DNA from: GCA-2732805 sp964516605 | Lineage (GTDB): Bacteria > Pseudomonadota > Gammaproteobacteria > Coxiellales > Coxiellaceae | DNA length: 16,579 nucleotides | Assembly: GCA_964516605.1 (NCBI GenBank) | Contig: CAZFAA010000035.1 | Coordinates: 1-16,579, forward strand | Direction of reading: 5' to 3' | Part shown: piece by piece, positions 7,516-15,196 of the stretch | Numbering within the stretch: position 1 is the stretch's first letter | Layout of the letters: each line of letters opens with the position of its first letter | Made by a program: the position numbers and the translations under genes | The notes under the pieces: model-generated | The model's database searches: none | The model's input: only the letters and a program-made list of their open reading frames with translations | Told to the model about the DNA's origin: nothing

Positions 7516-7628
7516 CGGTATTGATTGACGAATGCAATAAGAAAGCCTGTAAGTGTTCACGACCCCTATAGACGTAGACCCCGCTGGCCAGCTGTGAAGC
7601 GTGCACAAGGGATGCCCTGACTTGTTGT

Positions 7629-8870
7629 TTACGAATTATTGCGCATGCTAGGAGCTTGCCCCAACGCAGACGATTGCACGGGCACTTGATGCGTTGCCGG
7701 AATTTTAGATGACGCCCCTTTCAATAACACCTCAGTGGTGCTGGGGCGATTGTCTTTATTCATAATCACTACAGCTGAATCACTGATCACCATACCATTC
7801 AAGGAACGCAAGCGACTGGATAAGGGGCTTGAGAAAACAGCGCCATCACCCATACCGACGGATTTTGAAAAATATTGCGCATTCATAAAATCACCGCCGC
7901 CTTTACTGGCAATACCAAGCAGGTTACCAAACTGAGTCACGACCACCGCTCTATTAACCGGTAATTTTGTGATCTTTTCAAATTGGTCCACAAGTTTATT
8001 AAGCTCTAAAAAAACACCGTCTGTAGTGATGTGCACACCGGCATCAGCTGTATTCACCGCAATAGTACCCTGGGCAATCCCCTCTTTGAGCCACGCAAAA
8101 AACAAATCACCGTAGTGCGTGTCCATACTTTGCTTCAGCTCAATAGGCACCTGCACCAAAGCATTCATTAGATTGAACACATCTTGCGGGCGCACAGTGG
8201 ACAAGACATGACTCACACGCCCACCGCGCACTCCCTCGTCAGTTAACACATCCAGCCAATCAGCAAATAACTGCAGGTCGCTAGCAATCCATAAAAAACC
8301 CTCTTTTGACATGAGCTGCCGCGCTAATAAAGGAGTTAAACTTTTATCGAGACGTTGATAAATAGGAGCGAGTGGATACAGTTTATAAAAGTGCACCCGA
8401 TCTAATGCCACCATCGTTCCGGCGAAAGGCACCCACTCATCAATAAACGCACCACCCTCTTCACACAATATGACTTTGTGATTAGTGACAACACGCGCTA
8501 TATCGCGAAATAAAGCTGCCGTAAACACAGCATACATAACCAATGGATCCACGGCTTCATCCAAGGCGATATACGCTTTGATCGCAACAGCTGCTAAAGA
8601 AATACCTTCGTTTAAAAGGTTCGATAGTGGCCCATGCGCCACCGTCGGCATTACCTGTACAAATTCAGCGAAATTTTTGAGTGTCTGGCCGTAAAAGCGA
8701 TCATACTCTTCATTTTTCATCCCCGCCATGCTGCGCAGTTCACGCAATAAGCCCTGATGGCGCGAGGAATTCAGCAGTTCCGCTGCAGTTAATATCGGCA
8801 ATACGCGGCCTGAATCATAAGTTTTAGCAACAGACCCTGATTTTATTTTCGGATTATTTGTTCTAAACAT
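7629..8870 (-). CDS. TraI_2 (MOBH relaxase-like) domain protein lacking the HD active-site motifs
   Basis: A 413-residue cytosolic protein whose layout matches proteins with TraI_2 plus TraI_2_C domains (MOBH relaxases and relatives). TraI_2 landmarks are LLRELRSMAGM (41-51), FAEFVQVMPTVAHG (68-80), YAVFTAALFRDIA (113-125) and WVPFAGTM (146-153). The C-terminal winged-helix-like region has FFAWLKEGIAQGTIAVNTAD (257-276) and SLNGMVISDSAVVI (356-369). In active MOBH proteins the corresponding segments read HH-x-GGLL-x-H and LLHDxGK. Here they are AHGPLSNLL and LFRDIA, so only H79 and D123 remain and the metal site appears lost. The start is the ATG at 8870, preceded by AGGAGG with a short 3-base gap and by an extended -10 promoter. 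The frame is open to 8981, but that extension looks non-coding. No conjugation genes are near. It is probably a repurposed, non-relaxase protein. Confidence 0.72.
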   Translation of the reverse strand: MFRTNNPKIKSGSVAKTYDSGRVLPILTAAELLNSSRHQGLLRELRSMAGMKNEEYDRFYGQTLKNFAEFVQVMPTVAHGPLSNLLNEGISLAAVAIKAYIALDEAVDPLVMYAVFTAALFRDIARVVTNHKVILCEEGGAFIDEWVPFAGTMVALDRVHFYKLYPLAPIYQRLDKSLTPLLARQLMSKEGFLWIASDLQLFADWLDVLTDEGVRGGRVSHVLSTVRPQDVFNLMNALVQVPIELKQSMDTHYGDLFFAWLKEGIAQGTIAVNTADAGVHITTDGVFLELNKLVDQFEKITKLPVNRAVVVTQFGNLLGIASKGGGDFMNAQYFSKSVGMGDGAVFSSPLSSRLRSLNGMVISDSAVVIMNKDNRPSTTEVLLKGASSKIPATHQVPVQSSALGQAPSMRNNS

Positions 8871-8894
8871 AAGCCTCCTGCAATAATGATCGCA

Positions 8895-8903
8895 ATTATA
8901 ACA
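8895..8903 (-). promoter_or_regulatory. Extended -10 promoter for the TraI_2-like gene
   Basis: The minus strand reads TGTTATAAT here: a consensus TATAAT preceded by TGn. It is 24 bases upstream of the ATG at 8870, predicting a leader of roughly 17 bases that carries the AGGAGG at 8879-8874. No good -35 is visible, which is tolerable for an extended -10. Confidence 0.5.
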
Positions 8904-8989
8904 GCTTCTCATCAATCGTATAGGCGCAAATATCCTAAAAATAAAGCGTATAACCCCTTCAGGGAATACCGAGCAATTCACTCAACCCA

Positions 8990-9018
8990 TTGATTATTTG
9001 TACGATACCAGATAGCAT
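8990..9018 (+). promoter_or_regulatory. Possible sigma70 promoter for the SemiSWEET-leuS transcript
   Basis: TTGATT at 8990-8995 and TAGCAT at 9013-9018 are 17 bp apart, and the gene starts 25 bases later. The -10 is poor, so this is tentative. It is the best candidate in the 170-bp divergent gap, since no promoter is visible between the transporter gene and leuS. Confidence 0.35.
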
Positions 9019-9043
9019 GGACAAATTATCAAGGAGCGTACAT

Positions 9044-9310
9044 ATGTTTAATATCGTAAACTATCAAATAATTGGCCTTATCGCCGCCGTATTGGTGATG
9101 ATTGCGATTATTCCACGCTACTGGAATCTACTGACCACTCGCCATTTAAACGGCATCTCTCTTATACAGTTATTTTTACTTGTTATTGGCTGCGTGCTGT
9201 GGATAATGTATGGCGTGCGTGATAGCTCACCCCCCGTTGTTTTATTAGCTACGTTTTGCCTGGCCATCACCTGTATTTTGTTTGTTATTAAATTAAGAAG
9301 TAAAGAATAA
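9044..9310 (+). CDS. SemiSWEET-like (MtN3/SWEET/PQ-loop family) small membrane protein
   Basis: An 88-residue protein with three predicted membrane helices (about 7-24, 37-58, 63-83), the size and topology of bacterial SemiSWEETs, which dimerise to move sugars. Family landmarks are the proline ending helix 1 (AIIPRYWNL, 21-29), GISL (37-40) and VLWIMYG (51-57), then a third helix and a basic tail. The hallmark PQ pair of helix 1 is PR here (P24-R25), so the substrate may differ and the family call rests on the overall pattern. AAGGAG at 9031-9036 with 7-base spacing selects the ATG at 9044; earlier in-frame starts lack a ribosome site. The gene ends 2 bp before leuS, whose own ribosome site is poor, so the two are probably cotranscribed and perhaps translationally coupled. 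A role in leucine metabolism is not implied. Confidence 0.72.
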   Translation: MFNIVNYQIIGLIAAVLVMIAIIPRYWNLLTTRHLNGISLIQLFLLVIGCVLWIMYGVRDSSPPVVLLATFCLAITCILFVIKLRSKE

Positions 9311-9312
9311 TT

Positions 9313-11772
9313 ATGACCGAACTTTATGAACCGCTTCTGATTGAGAAAGAAGCTCAAGCATTTTGGGATGAAAACCGCTGTTTTGAAGTTAAAGAAGATC
9401 TAAACCGCGAAAAATATTACTGCCTCGGCATGCTACCCTACCCCAGTGGTGAACTGCATATGGGGCATGTGCGCAATTACACGATTAGCGATGTAATCAG
9501 TCGCTACCACCACATGAAAGGCCTGAATGTATTACAACCCATGGGGTGGGATGCCTTTGGCTTGCCTGCTGAAAATGCCGCGATTAAGCGTGGATTACCT
9601 CCTGCAGAATGGACTTATAAAAACATTAAAAAAATGCGCAAGCAATTTAAACAATTGGGATTTGCCTACGATTGGAAGCGCGAAGTCACCACCTGCGATC
9701 CAAGTTATTATCGATGGGAACAATGGTTGTTTGTACGCCTTTTTAAAAAAGGGTTAGTTTACAATAAAAATTCAGTCGTCAACTGGGATCCTGTTGATCA
9801 AACTGTTTTAGCCAATGAACAAGTGATTGATGGTAAAGGTTGGCGTTCTGGAGCCATTGTTGAAAAGCGCGAAATTCCGCAATGGTTTTTTAAAATCACA
9901 GCTTATGCTGATCAATTGCTCGATGACATTGATAAATTAGATGGTTGGCCCTTACAAGTGCGTACGATGCAACGCCACTGGATTGGACGCTCACAAGGCG
10001 TCAATATCAGCTTTAAAGTCAGCAAGCTCAAAGAAAAAATTATCACATTCACAACGCGCCCAGACACCCTCTTTGGTGTGACCTACTTAGCGATTGCACC
10101 AGAACATCCGATTGCTAAGCTTGCAGCAAAAGACCGTAAAGACATAGCGCAATTTATTAAAACCTGCCAACAAGGTTCGGTTGCAGAAGCCGATGTCGCC
10201 ACTCAAGAAAAAAGAGGTATTGATACGGGATTTGTTGCGCTACATCCTATCACGAAAAAAAAACTGCCTATTTGGATCACGAACTTTGTGTTGATGGATT
10301 ATGGGACTGGGGCAGTTATGTCGGTGCCAGCACACGATCAACGTGACTTTGAATTTGCGCAAAAATATGCAATTCCAATGCAGCAAGTCATCACACCAGA
10401 AAAAAAGAATGACTGCGATCTCGCGCAAGCGGCGTACACTGGAACTGGTATCCTCATGCACTCTGCACAATTTGATGGACTGACTTCTGAAGAAGCCAAG
10501 CAAGCCATTAGCGATTATTTAGTTGAACAAAAAATTGCGGAGCCGATTACGACCTATCGACTGCGTGATTGGGGTATCTCACGCCAACGTTATTGGGGTG
10601 CACCCATTCCCATCATTTATTGCAAGCACTGCGGTACGGTGCCAGTCCCTGAAGAGGATCTACCTGTCATATTACCCACCGATTTAGTACCCGATGGCCA
10701 CGGCTCACCCTTAGCAAGTTGCTCTGAATTTTATAAAACAAAATGCCCTCAATGTGGTAAAGCTGCCAAACGTGAAACCGATACGATGGATACGTTTGTA
10801 GAATCCTCTTGGTATTATGCCCGTTACTGCAGCTTTGATCAGGATCAAAGCATGCTCGATGAGCGCGCTAAATATTGGACGCCGGTGGATCAATATATTG
10901 GTGGAATTGAACATGCTGTATTGCACTTACTGTATGCGCGTTTTATGCATAAAGTATTGCGTGATGAGCACCTAGTGAATTCAGACGAACCTTTTTTACG
11001 GTTACTGACCCAGGGCATGGTTCTTAAAGACAACACTAAAATGTCTAAATCAAAAGGCAATGTTGTCACCCCAACACCTCTACTCAAACAATATGGTGCC
11101 GATACCTTGCGCCTTTTCATTATTTTTGCAGCACCACCCGAACAATCACTGGAGTGGTCGGATGCAGGCGTTGAAGGCGCCCACCGCTTCCTTAAAAAAT
11201 TGTGGCATTATGCGCATACTATGCAAGCGTTCCTCATGAACAATGAGCCAATATCAGTACCATTGTTAGACAGCACTGATCCTACTATTCAAAACCATTA
11301 CAAACAACTTCATGAATTGTTGCAACAAGCCACACATGATATGGAGCGCGGACAGTTCAACACGGTTGTGTCGGCTGCTATGAAACTGTTTAACCTGCTC
11401 AGCACGCTCACACCAGATCAGAATGAGCGCATACAACTCATCAGAGAAGGATTGCACATACTGCTGTGCATTCTGTCACCTGTTACACCGCATATATGTC
11501 ATTATTTGTGGCAAAAACTGGATTTTGGTCACAACATTCTGCAAGCAAGTTGGCCAAAAATAAATAACAAAGCCTTGCAAACAACTCGAATGGAATTAGT
11601 CGTGCAAGTCAATGGCAAACTGCGTGCGAAAATTACGGTGAGTGCGGACGCATCACAAGATGAAATTGAACAAATCGCATTGCAAGAAAAGAATGTGCAG
11701 CAACATATAAAGCACAGCAGCATCCGTAAAATTGTAATTGTACCTAAAAAATTAGTTAATATTGTAGTGTGA
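9313..11772 (+). CDS. leuS: Leucyl-tRNA synthetase
   Basis: Class Ia synthetase that charges tRNA-Leu; 819 residues. The HIGH motif is HMGH (49-52) within MLPYPSGELHMGHVRNY. The CP1 editing domain carries TTRPDTLFGVTYLA (about 251-264) and GTGAVMSVPAHDQRD. A zinc-binding module is present, with CKHC (C437, C440) and CPQC (C478, C481). The KMSKS loop is KMSKS (576-580). The C-terminal domain ends VVQVNGKLRAKITV and KLVNIVV. Compared with E. coli LeuRS (860 residues) it lacks the long insertion just before KMSKS (GMVLKDNTKMSKS is direct) but has the Zn cysteines that E. coli lost. This short type also occurs in Coxiella and Legionella relatives and in Gram-positives. The start follows the transporter stop by 2 bases with almost no Shine-Dalgarno. 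lptE starts 13 bases after the stop. Confidence 0.97.
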   Translation: MTELYEPLLIEKEAQAFWDENRCFEVKEDLNREKYYCLGMLPYPSGELHMGHVRNYTISDVISRYHHMKGLNVLQPMGWDAFGLPAENAAIKRGLPPAEWTYKNIKKMRKQFKQLGFAYDWKREVTTCDPSYYRWEQWLFVRLFKKGLVYNKNSVVNWDPVDQTVLANEQVIDGKGWRSGAIVEKREIPQWFFKITAYADQLLDDIDKLDGWPLQVRTMQRHWIGRSQGVNISFKVSKLKEKIITFTTRPDTLFGVTYLAIAPEHPIAKLAAKDRKDIAQFIKTCQQGSVAEADVATQEKRGIDTGFVALHPITKKKLPIWITNFVLMDYGTGAVMSVPAHDQRDFEFAQKYAIPMQQVITPEKKNDCDLAQAAYTGTGILMHSAQFDGLTSEEAKQAISDYLVEQKIAEPITTYRLRDWGISRQRYWGAPIPIIYCKHCGTVPVPEEDLPVILPTDLVPDGHGSPLASCSEFYKTKCPQCGKAAKRETDTMDTFVESSWYYARYCSFDQDQSMLDERAKYWTPVDQYIGGIEHAVLHLLYARFMHKVLRDEHLVNSDEPFLRLLTQGMVLKDNTKMSKSKGNVVTPTPLLKQYGADTLRLFIIFAAPPEQSLEWSDAGVEGAHRFLKKLWHYAHTMQAFLMNNEPISVPLLDSTDPTIQNHYKQLHELLQQATHDMERGQFNTVVSAAMKLFNLLSTLTPDQNERIQLIREGLHILLCILSPVTPHICHYLWQKLDFGHNILQASWPKINNKALQTTRMELVVQVNGKLRAKITVSADASQDEIEQIALQEKNVQQHIKHSSIRKIVIVPKKLVNIVV

Positions 11773-11785
11773 CAGGCTCGTAAAC

Positions 11786-12343
11786 ATGAAAAAATGGATA
11801 CCCCCCCTCATTGTGTTTCTGACAATACTCTTAAGTGCTTGCGGTTTTCATCTGCGCAACGGACAAGAATTGCCGACATCATTACACACAATCTACTATA
11901 ATCCTAAAAATCCATATGATCCGGTAGCCAGTGAGTTGCAAGATGTATTAAGCTCACTGCACATAAAATTAGTTACCTCACCCACACAAGCGCCTTTCAC
12001 TCTGTATGTGTCCAAATCTCAGACCTCACACAGTAATATAAATTTCACCGATAACAGCCAAGCAGTACTACTGAGCTATAGGCAAGCTGTGCACGTAGCG
12101 CTGATTGACAATGCAACCCAAAAAACTCTAATCAGCAATAATTTTTCAGCTTCAATAAGCCAATACCTAAATCAAAATCAAATCATGACAACGAATACGT
12201 CATCATTAGCAACAGAAAGTTTGCCACATGATATTGTGACGCATATTTTTATTTGGCTCACCACGTTGAAAGTGCGCAATACACTGTTTGATAAAAGCAC
12301 GTCACGCCAGGATCCACCCCATGCAGCCCGCTACCAACACTAA
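11786..12343 (+). CDS. lptE: LPS-assembly lipoprotein LptE (RlpB)
   Basis: Outer-membrane lipoprotein that plugs the LptD barrel and helps insert LPS into the outer leaflet. It has 185 residues. A signal peptide of 18 residues ends at a lipobox LLSAC, making C19 the lipidated residue, followed by GFHLRNG, the usual opening of mature LptE (CGFHLRG). The rest is poorly conserved, as is normal for the family; the sheet segments around ITLYVS-like and AVLLSYRQAVHVALID fit its fold. Position is the strongest support: leuS-lptE-holA is the standard order. The start is ATG with CAGG 9 bases before it. The last 23 bases overlap holA. Lnt, encoded earlier in this window, would acylate its N-terminus. 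Confidence 0.92.
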   Translation: MKKWIPPLIVFLTILLSACGFHLRNGQELPTSLHTIYYNPKNPYDPVASELQDVLSSLHIKLVTSPTQAPFTLYVSKSQTSHSNINFTDNSQAVLLSYRQAVHVALIDNATQKTLISNNFSASISQYLNQNQIMTTNTSSLATESLPHDIVTHIFIWLTTLKVRNTLFDKSTSRQDPPHAARYQH

Positions 12344-13304
12344 ACTGGCAGCTTTTTATTTCCTAAGCGGGGATGAGGAGTTATTACTGCAAGAGCTGCG
12401 TGATCGTATCTGCAAAGAGGCTTATGCTGCCGGATTCAGCCCACGTCAAATTGTAACAATAGAATCGATTGCTGATTGGCAAACTTTTCTAAATATGACG
12501 CAAAATCAAGGACTATTTGAAGAGCTACAAGTAATTGATGTGCGCAACCCTTTCACTAAATTTGATAAAACAGCCCAACAACTGTTGCTTGATTACACGT
12601 CAAGACCCAATCCAAATTGCCTGGTCATTCTCTCCTGCGGTAAATTAACGGCTGCGCAGAAAAAAGCTGCTTGGTTTCAAGGCATCGAAACCAAAGCATC
12701 TGTTCAGTTTATCTGGCCGTTGGCGGCACGTGAATTACCGCAATGGATTCACAATCGCCTGCAACAACATCAGTTAAAAGCTGATCAGAGTGCTGTCAAA
12801 TTATTGATTGAATTAACAGAAGGTAATCTACTCGCCACCAATCAAGCCATACAAAAATTAGCCCTACTGTATGCAGGGCAACACATTGGTCCTGAACAAG
12901 TAACACACGTGATTCACGACAGCGCTCAATTTAACGTATTTGATTTAGCTCAGCACGTGCTCTGCGCCAACACTCTCAATGCGATGCGTGCTATCGATGC
13001 ATTGCAAGCAAGCGGTGGCGAAGCGGTACTCGTATTATGGGCCTTAGCACGTGAACTACGTGAATTGTATACGTTAATTTTTCAATACCAACGTGGCGTT
13101 GCTATGCCACAATTACTTGCCAAGCAATGGGCTGTGCGTAAACCCGTGTTGCAACGGGCAATACAACGACTGTCCTTAGACACGCTTAAAAAACTGCTGC
13201 AGTTAGCACACGAAACCGATCTGATTATTAAAGGTCTGGAACCCGGCGATCCCTGGCAACACCTCAAAACCATTGCGATGGGTATGGCAGGAGCACAAGC
13301 GTGA
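12321..13304 (+). CDS. holA: DNA polymerase III subunit delta
   Basis: Clamp-loader delta subunit, which opens the beta sliding clamp and loads it with gamma/tau and delta-prime. It has 327 residues (E. coli 343). The N-terminal domain begins FYFLSGDEELLLQELRDRI, corresponding to the family's YLLxGDExLLxxE. The beta-wrench region TIESIADWQTFLNMTQNQGLFEELQVIDVR (about 48-77) places its hydrophobic LF in the position that contacts the clamp. The middle AAA+-like part has LTEGNLLATNQAIQKLALL, and the C-terminal collar runs from about 200. No functional ATP site is expected. The ATG at 12321 with AGGA 8 bases upstream is preferred over a TTG at 12288 that has no ribosome site. It overlaps lptE by 23 bases and nadD by 4. 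Confidence 0.93.
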   Translation: MQPATNTKLAAFYFLSGDEELLLQELRDRICKEAYAAGFSPRQIVTIESIADWQTFLNMTQNQGLFEELQVIDVRNPFTKFDKTAQQLLLDYTSRPNPNCLVILSCGKLTAAQKKAAWFQGIETKASVQFIWPLAARELPQWIHNRLQQHQLKADQSAVKLLIELTEGNLLATNQAIQKLALLYAGQHIGPEQVTHVIHDSAQFNVFDLAQHVLCANTLNAMRAIDALQASGGEAVLVLWALARELRELYTLIFQYQRGVAMPQLLAKQWAVRKPVLQRAIQRLSLDTLKKLLQLAHETDLIIKGLEPGDPWQHLKTIAMGMAGAQA

Positions 13305-13900
13305 TTGCATTACTCGGCGGCACATTTGACCCCATTCACAATGGCCATCTGTATATCGCACACAGTGTACTCACTAATTTTGCCGCGCAAAAAATTATTT
13401 TTATTCCCAATCACACGCCACCACATCGCTCTAAGGCAATAGCGAACACCACACAACGCACAGATATGCTGAAACTGGCGTTACAAGGCCATTCCCATTT
13501 TGAGTTGAGTGATATTGAACTAGAGCGCCCCGGGCCTTCCTACATGATCGATACGGTTATCGCATTAAAGAGCCTGTATCCACAGGAAGAGCTTGGGTTG
13601 ATTCTAGGCTTTGACGCCTATTGCCACTTTAATACCTGGCTGCATTGGCAAAAAATTTTAGCGTATTGCAAACTGATTGTTGTGAATCGCCAACACACTG
13701 TCCAAAGCAGCGTTTCGGATCATAGTATTGTTGCAGAACAAATATGCAAACTCGACATAAGACCCTGCCCTATTTCAGCCACGCAGATACGCAACGCTCT
13801 GGTACACGGTAAATCGATTGACGGGCTGGTTCCTGATGCGGTTAAGCACTACATTCTAAAACATAAACTTTATATACCGCTTGCTACTCAAGATTTTTGA
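13301..13900 (+). CDS. nadD: Nicotinate-nucleotide adenylyltransferase NadD
   Basis: Converts nicotinate mononucleotide and ATP to deamido-NAD, a shared step of de novo and salvage NAD synthesis. It has 199 residues (E. coli 213). The Rossmann nucleotidyltransferase motif GGTFDPIHNGH (6-16) is intact, and the second ATP-binding motif ISATQIR (158-164) follows. DIELERPGPSYMIDTV and GFDAYCHFNTWLHWQ are family landmarks. The start is a GTG that shares four bases with the holA stop (GTGA, 13301-13304), with CAGGAG at 13287-13292 as ribosome site. rsfS and rlmH, which usually follow nadD in gammaproteobacteria, are not found in the rest of the window. Confidence 0.96.
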   Translation: MIALLGGTFDPIHNGHLYIAHSVLTNFAAQKIIFIPNHTPPHRSKAIANTTQRTDMLKLALQGHSHFELSDIELERPGPSYMIDTVIALKSLYPQEELGLILGFDAYCHFNTWLHWQKILAYCKLIVVNRQHTVQSSVSDHSIVAEQICKLDIRPCPISATQIRNALVHGKSIDGLVPDAVKHYILKHKLYIPLATQDF

Positions 13901-13918
13901 TTGAGCTTTTTTATTTTT
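13887..13918 (+). terminator. Weak hairpin with T-rich tail after nadD
   Basis: CTCAA (13887-13891) can pair with TTGAG (13901-13905) across a 9-base loop, followed by CTTTTTTATTTTT. The stem is only five base pairs and lies across the nadD stop, so it is a poor intrinsic terminator. It is nevertheless the only T-tailed hairpin before the convergent gene. Confidence 0.3.
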
Positions 13919-13974
13919 CAACTGTAAAACCTTTGAGTAACTCAGCTAAAAATAATATAAATACAATACAGTTG
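13919..13974. repeat. Inverted repeat CAACTGTA...TACAGTTG between convergent genes
   Basis: Perfect 8-bp arms at 13919-13926 and 13967-13974 enclose 40 AT-rich bases that contain a second small dyad (GAGT-A-ACTC, 13934-13942). The outer arms end 3 bases before the stop of the minus-strand kinase gene. There is no T-run on the exit side for either strand, so a terminator is not obvious. Confidence 0.5.
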
Positions 13975-13976
13975 TT

Positions 13977-15035
13977 CTATATTAACCCCAGTCGTTGATG
14001 CACAGTAACCTCATTCAATGAATCGTACGTAATACTATGATGAACTGCGCCGGTACCGAATAATAATCCTGTGGATTTTAAAAAATAATCTTGCTGAGCA
14101 GACTGCGCTAAAGTGTGTCTCTGCCTGTTTAGCATTAAACAAGTTGCACAAGTCAATCTTTTGATACTTTGGTGTAATATCGCATTCTGCACGTCACTCA
14201 CTAATAAGACCATCTCCCTATCATCATGACGAATTGCCGATGAACTCCATACTAACAATAAAAAACTAATGATAGGTTTCATCATGATCATAGAATGAGA
14301 CATATTCAAGTTATCTTCTGGATCATAGGCACTGATTAATTTTTCCTCTTGCTCTGATGTAAGAGAAGCTTTTCTAGAAAATAATGCTAAATCATAACTT
14401 CTATGATTCATACCTGCATACTCCCAATCAACTAGGGTAATACCATGAGGCTCACAATAAATACTAGATGGTAACAAATCATTATGCGAAGAAACAAAAT
14501 GTTCTCGTCCACTATTCACACTAATCAGCATACTTAAAATAAGCATGTAATAATCATAAAGCTTATTTTGATCGTTTATTTTAATGCGTTTAAATGAGCT
14601 TTTTAGCGTTAATGAAATATCATAAACATTATTAAAATTGAGAGATTGATGAACTTTTCTAATAGCCCTACCCACATCATTCAATACGTTATGTTTTTTA
14701 GAATTAAAAATTGTGTTAAATTTTTTATCCTCACCAATAAATCTGCAGATTTGAAAATTATTTCTTAGATCATTAAAAATAACATTTGAATTAATTTGAT
14801 GAGCAACTAATTGCGTTAAATTATTTTCCTCATCAGTTCTCGTGAATGGCGACCAGAGTTTCCCATTAAGTCGAATCAAATAAAAATTACCTGTAATATC
14901 TTCCACTTTTAAAAACTGATTTGTCACACTTTCTGGTAAAAAAATACAATCCAGATCCATTAAAGAATTTTTTAGCGCAATCTTAAGATTTTTGAAAGCA
15001 GCCTCTATTTTTTTATAAATTTTTTGATTACGCAT
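13977..15035 (-). CDS. Choline/ethanolamine kinase-like protein (LicA/APH phosphotransferase fold)
   Basis: A 352-residue small-molecule kinase of the aminoglycoside phosphotransferase/choline kinase fold. Residues about 38-100 form the N-lobe: TNQFLKV, then GNFYLIRLNGKLWSPFTR, corresponding to the family's TNxxY..YVLRIPG. The catalytic loop is SHNDLLPSSIY (183-193, D186 as base), and the metal-binding motif is LVDWEYAGMNHRSYDLALF (201-219, D203). WEYAGMNHRxYDLA is especially like LicA-type choline kinases. Choline is therefore the leading substrate, with ethanolamine, thiamine or another alcohol possible. A tail of about 60 residues after 290 looks unrelated to the fold. GC is low: by hand count 14581-14760 is about 26% and 13981-14160 about 39%, against about 50% in a nadD segment, suggesting acquisition. 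The start has AAAGG 8 bases upstream. It stands alone, without licB/licC-like partners. Confidence 0.75.
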   Translation of the reverse strand: MRNQKIYKKIEAAFKNLKIALKNSLMDLDCIFLPESVTNQFLKVEDITGNFYLIRLNGKLWSPFTRTDEENNLTQLVAHQINSNVIFNDLRNNFQICRFIGEDKKFNTIFNSKKHNVLNDVGRAIRKVHQSLNFNNVYDISLTLKSSFKRIKINDQNKLYDYYMLILSMLISVNSGREHFVSSHNDLLPSSIYCEPHGITLVDWEYAGMNHRSYDLALFSRKASLTSEQEEKLISAYDPEDNLNMSHSMIMMKPIISFLLLVWSSSAIRHDDREMVLLVSDVQNAILHQSIKRLTCATCLMLNRQRHTLAQSAQQDYFLKSTGLLFGTGAVHHSITYDSLNEVTVHQRLGLI

Positions 15036-15118
15036 AGAAAATACCTTTCCCTAAATTATCTGTATTGGTCGCCAGGATAAGGAAAATCTAATAATTAATA
15101 AAATTTAATATTTTAATA

Positions 15119-15144
15119 ATATCGATAGTTATTAACTATGATAT
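15119..15144. promoter_or_regulatory. Dyad ATATC(g)ATAGTTA-T-TAACTATGATAT, possible operator
   Basis: ATAGTTA (15125-15131) and TAACTAT (15133-15139) pair perfectly around one base. Allowing a bulged G15124, the arms extend to 12 bp (15119-15131 and 15133-15144). It lies about 85-110 bases upstream of the kinase start. In such AT-rich DNA some dyads arise by chance. Confidence 0.35.
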
Positions 15145-15196
15145 TAATATCAGTAATGGATGTATTTTCTTTAAATTAACCGAAGACTAAATATTG

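Noticed and set aside
7516..7628. A possible small gene or RNA in the gap between the ATPase and the TraI_2-like gene, including the palindrome GCTGGCCAGC (7583-7592) and a hairpin ACAAG...CTTGT (7606-7624).
   Set aside because: There is no start with a ribosome site, the short minus-strand reading frames match nothing I recognise, and neither hairpin is followed by a T-run.
8871..8981. N-terminal extension of the TraI_2-like protein to 8981.
   Set aside because: The extension is Cys/Arg-rich and unlike the family, overlaps the promoter region, and has no ribosome site. The ATG at 8870 has AGGAGG.
6181..8981. A defence island or toxin-antitoxin system made of the ATPase and the TraI_2-like gene.
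   Set aside because: The two genes converge, have separate promoters and share no partner domains. DUF4143 and TraI_2 proteins both occur alone, so a joint system is not supported.
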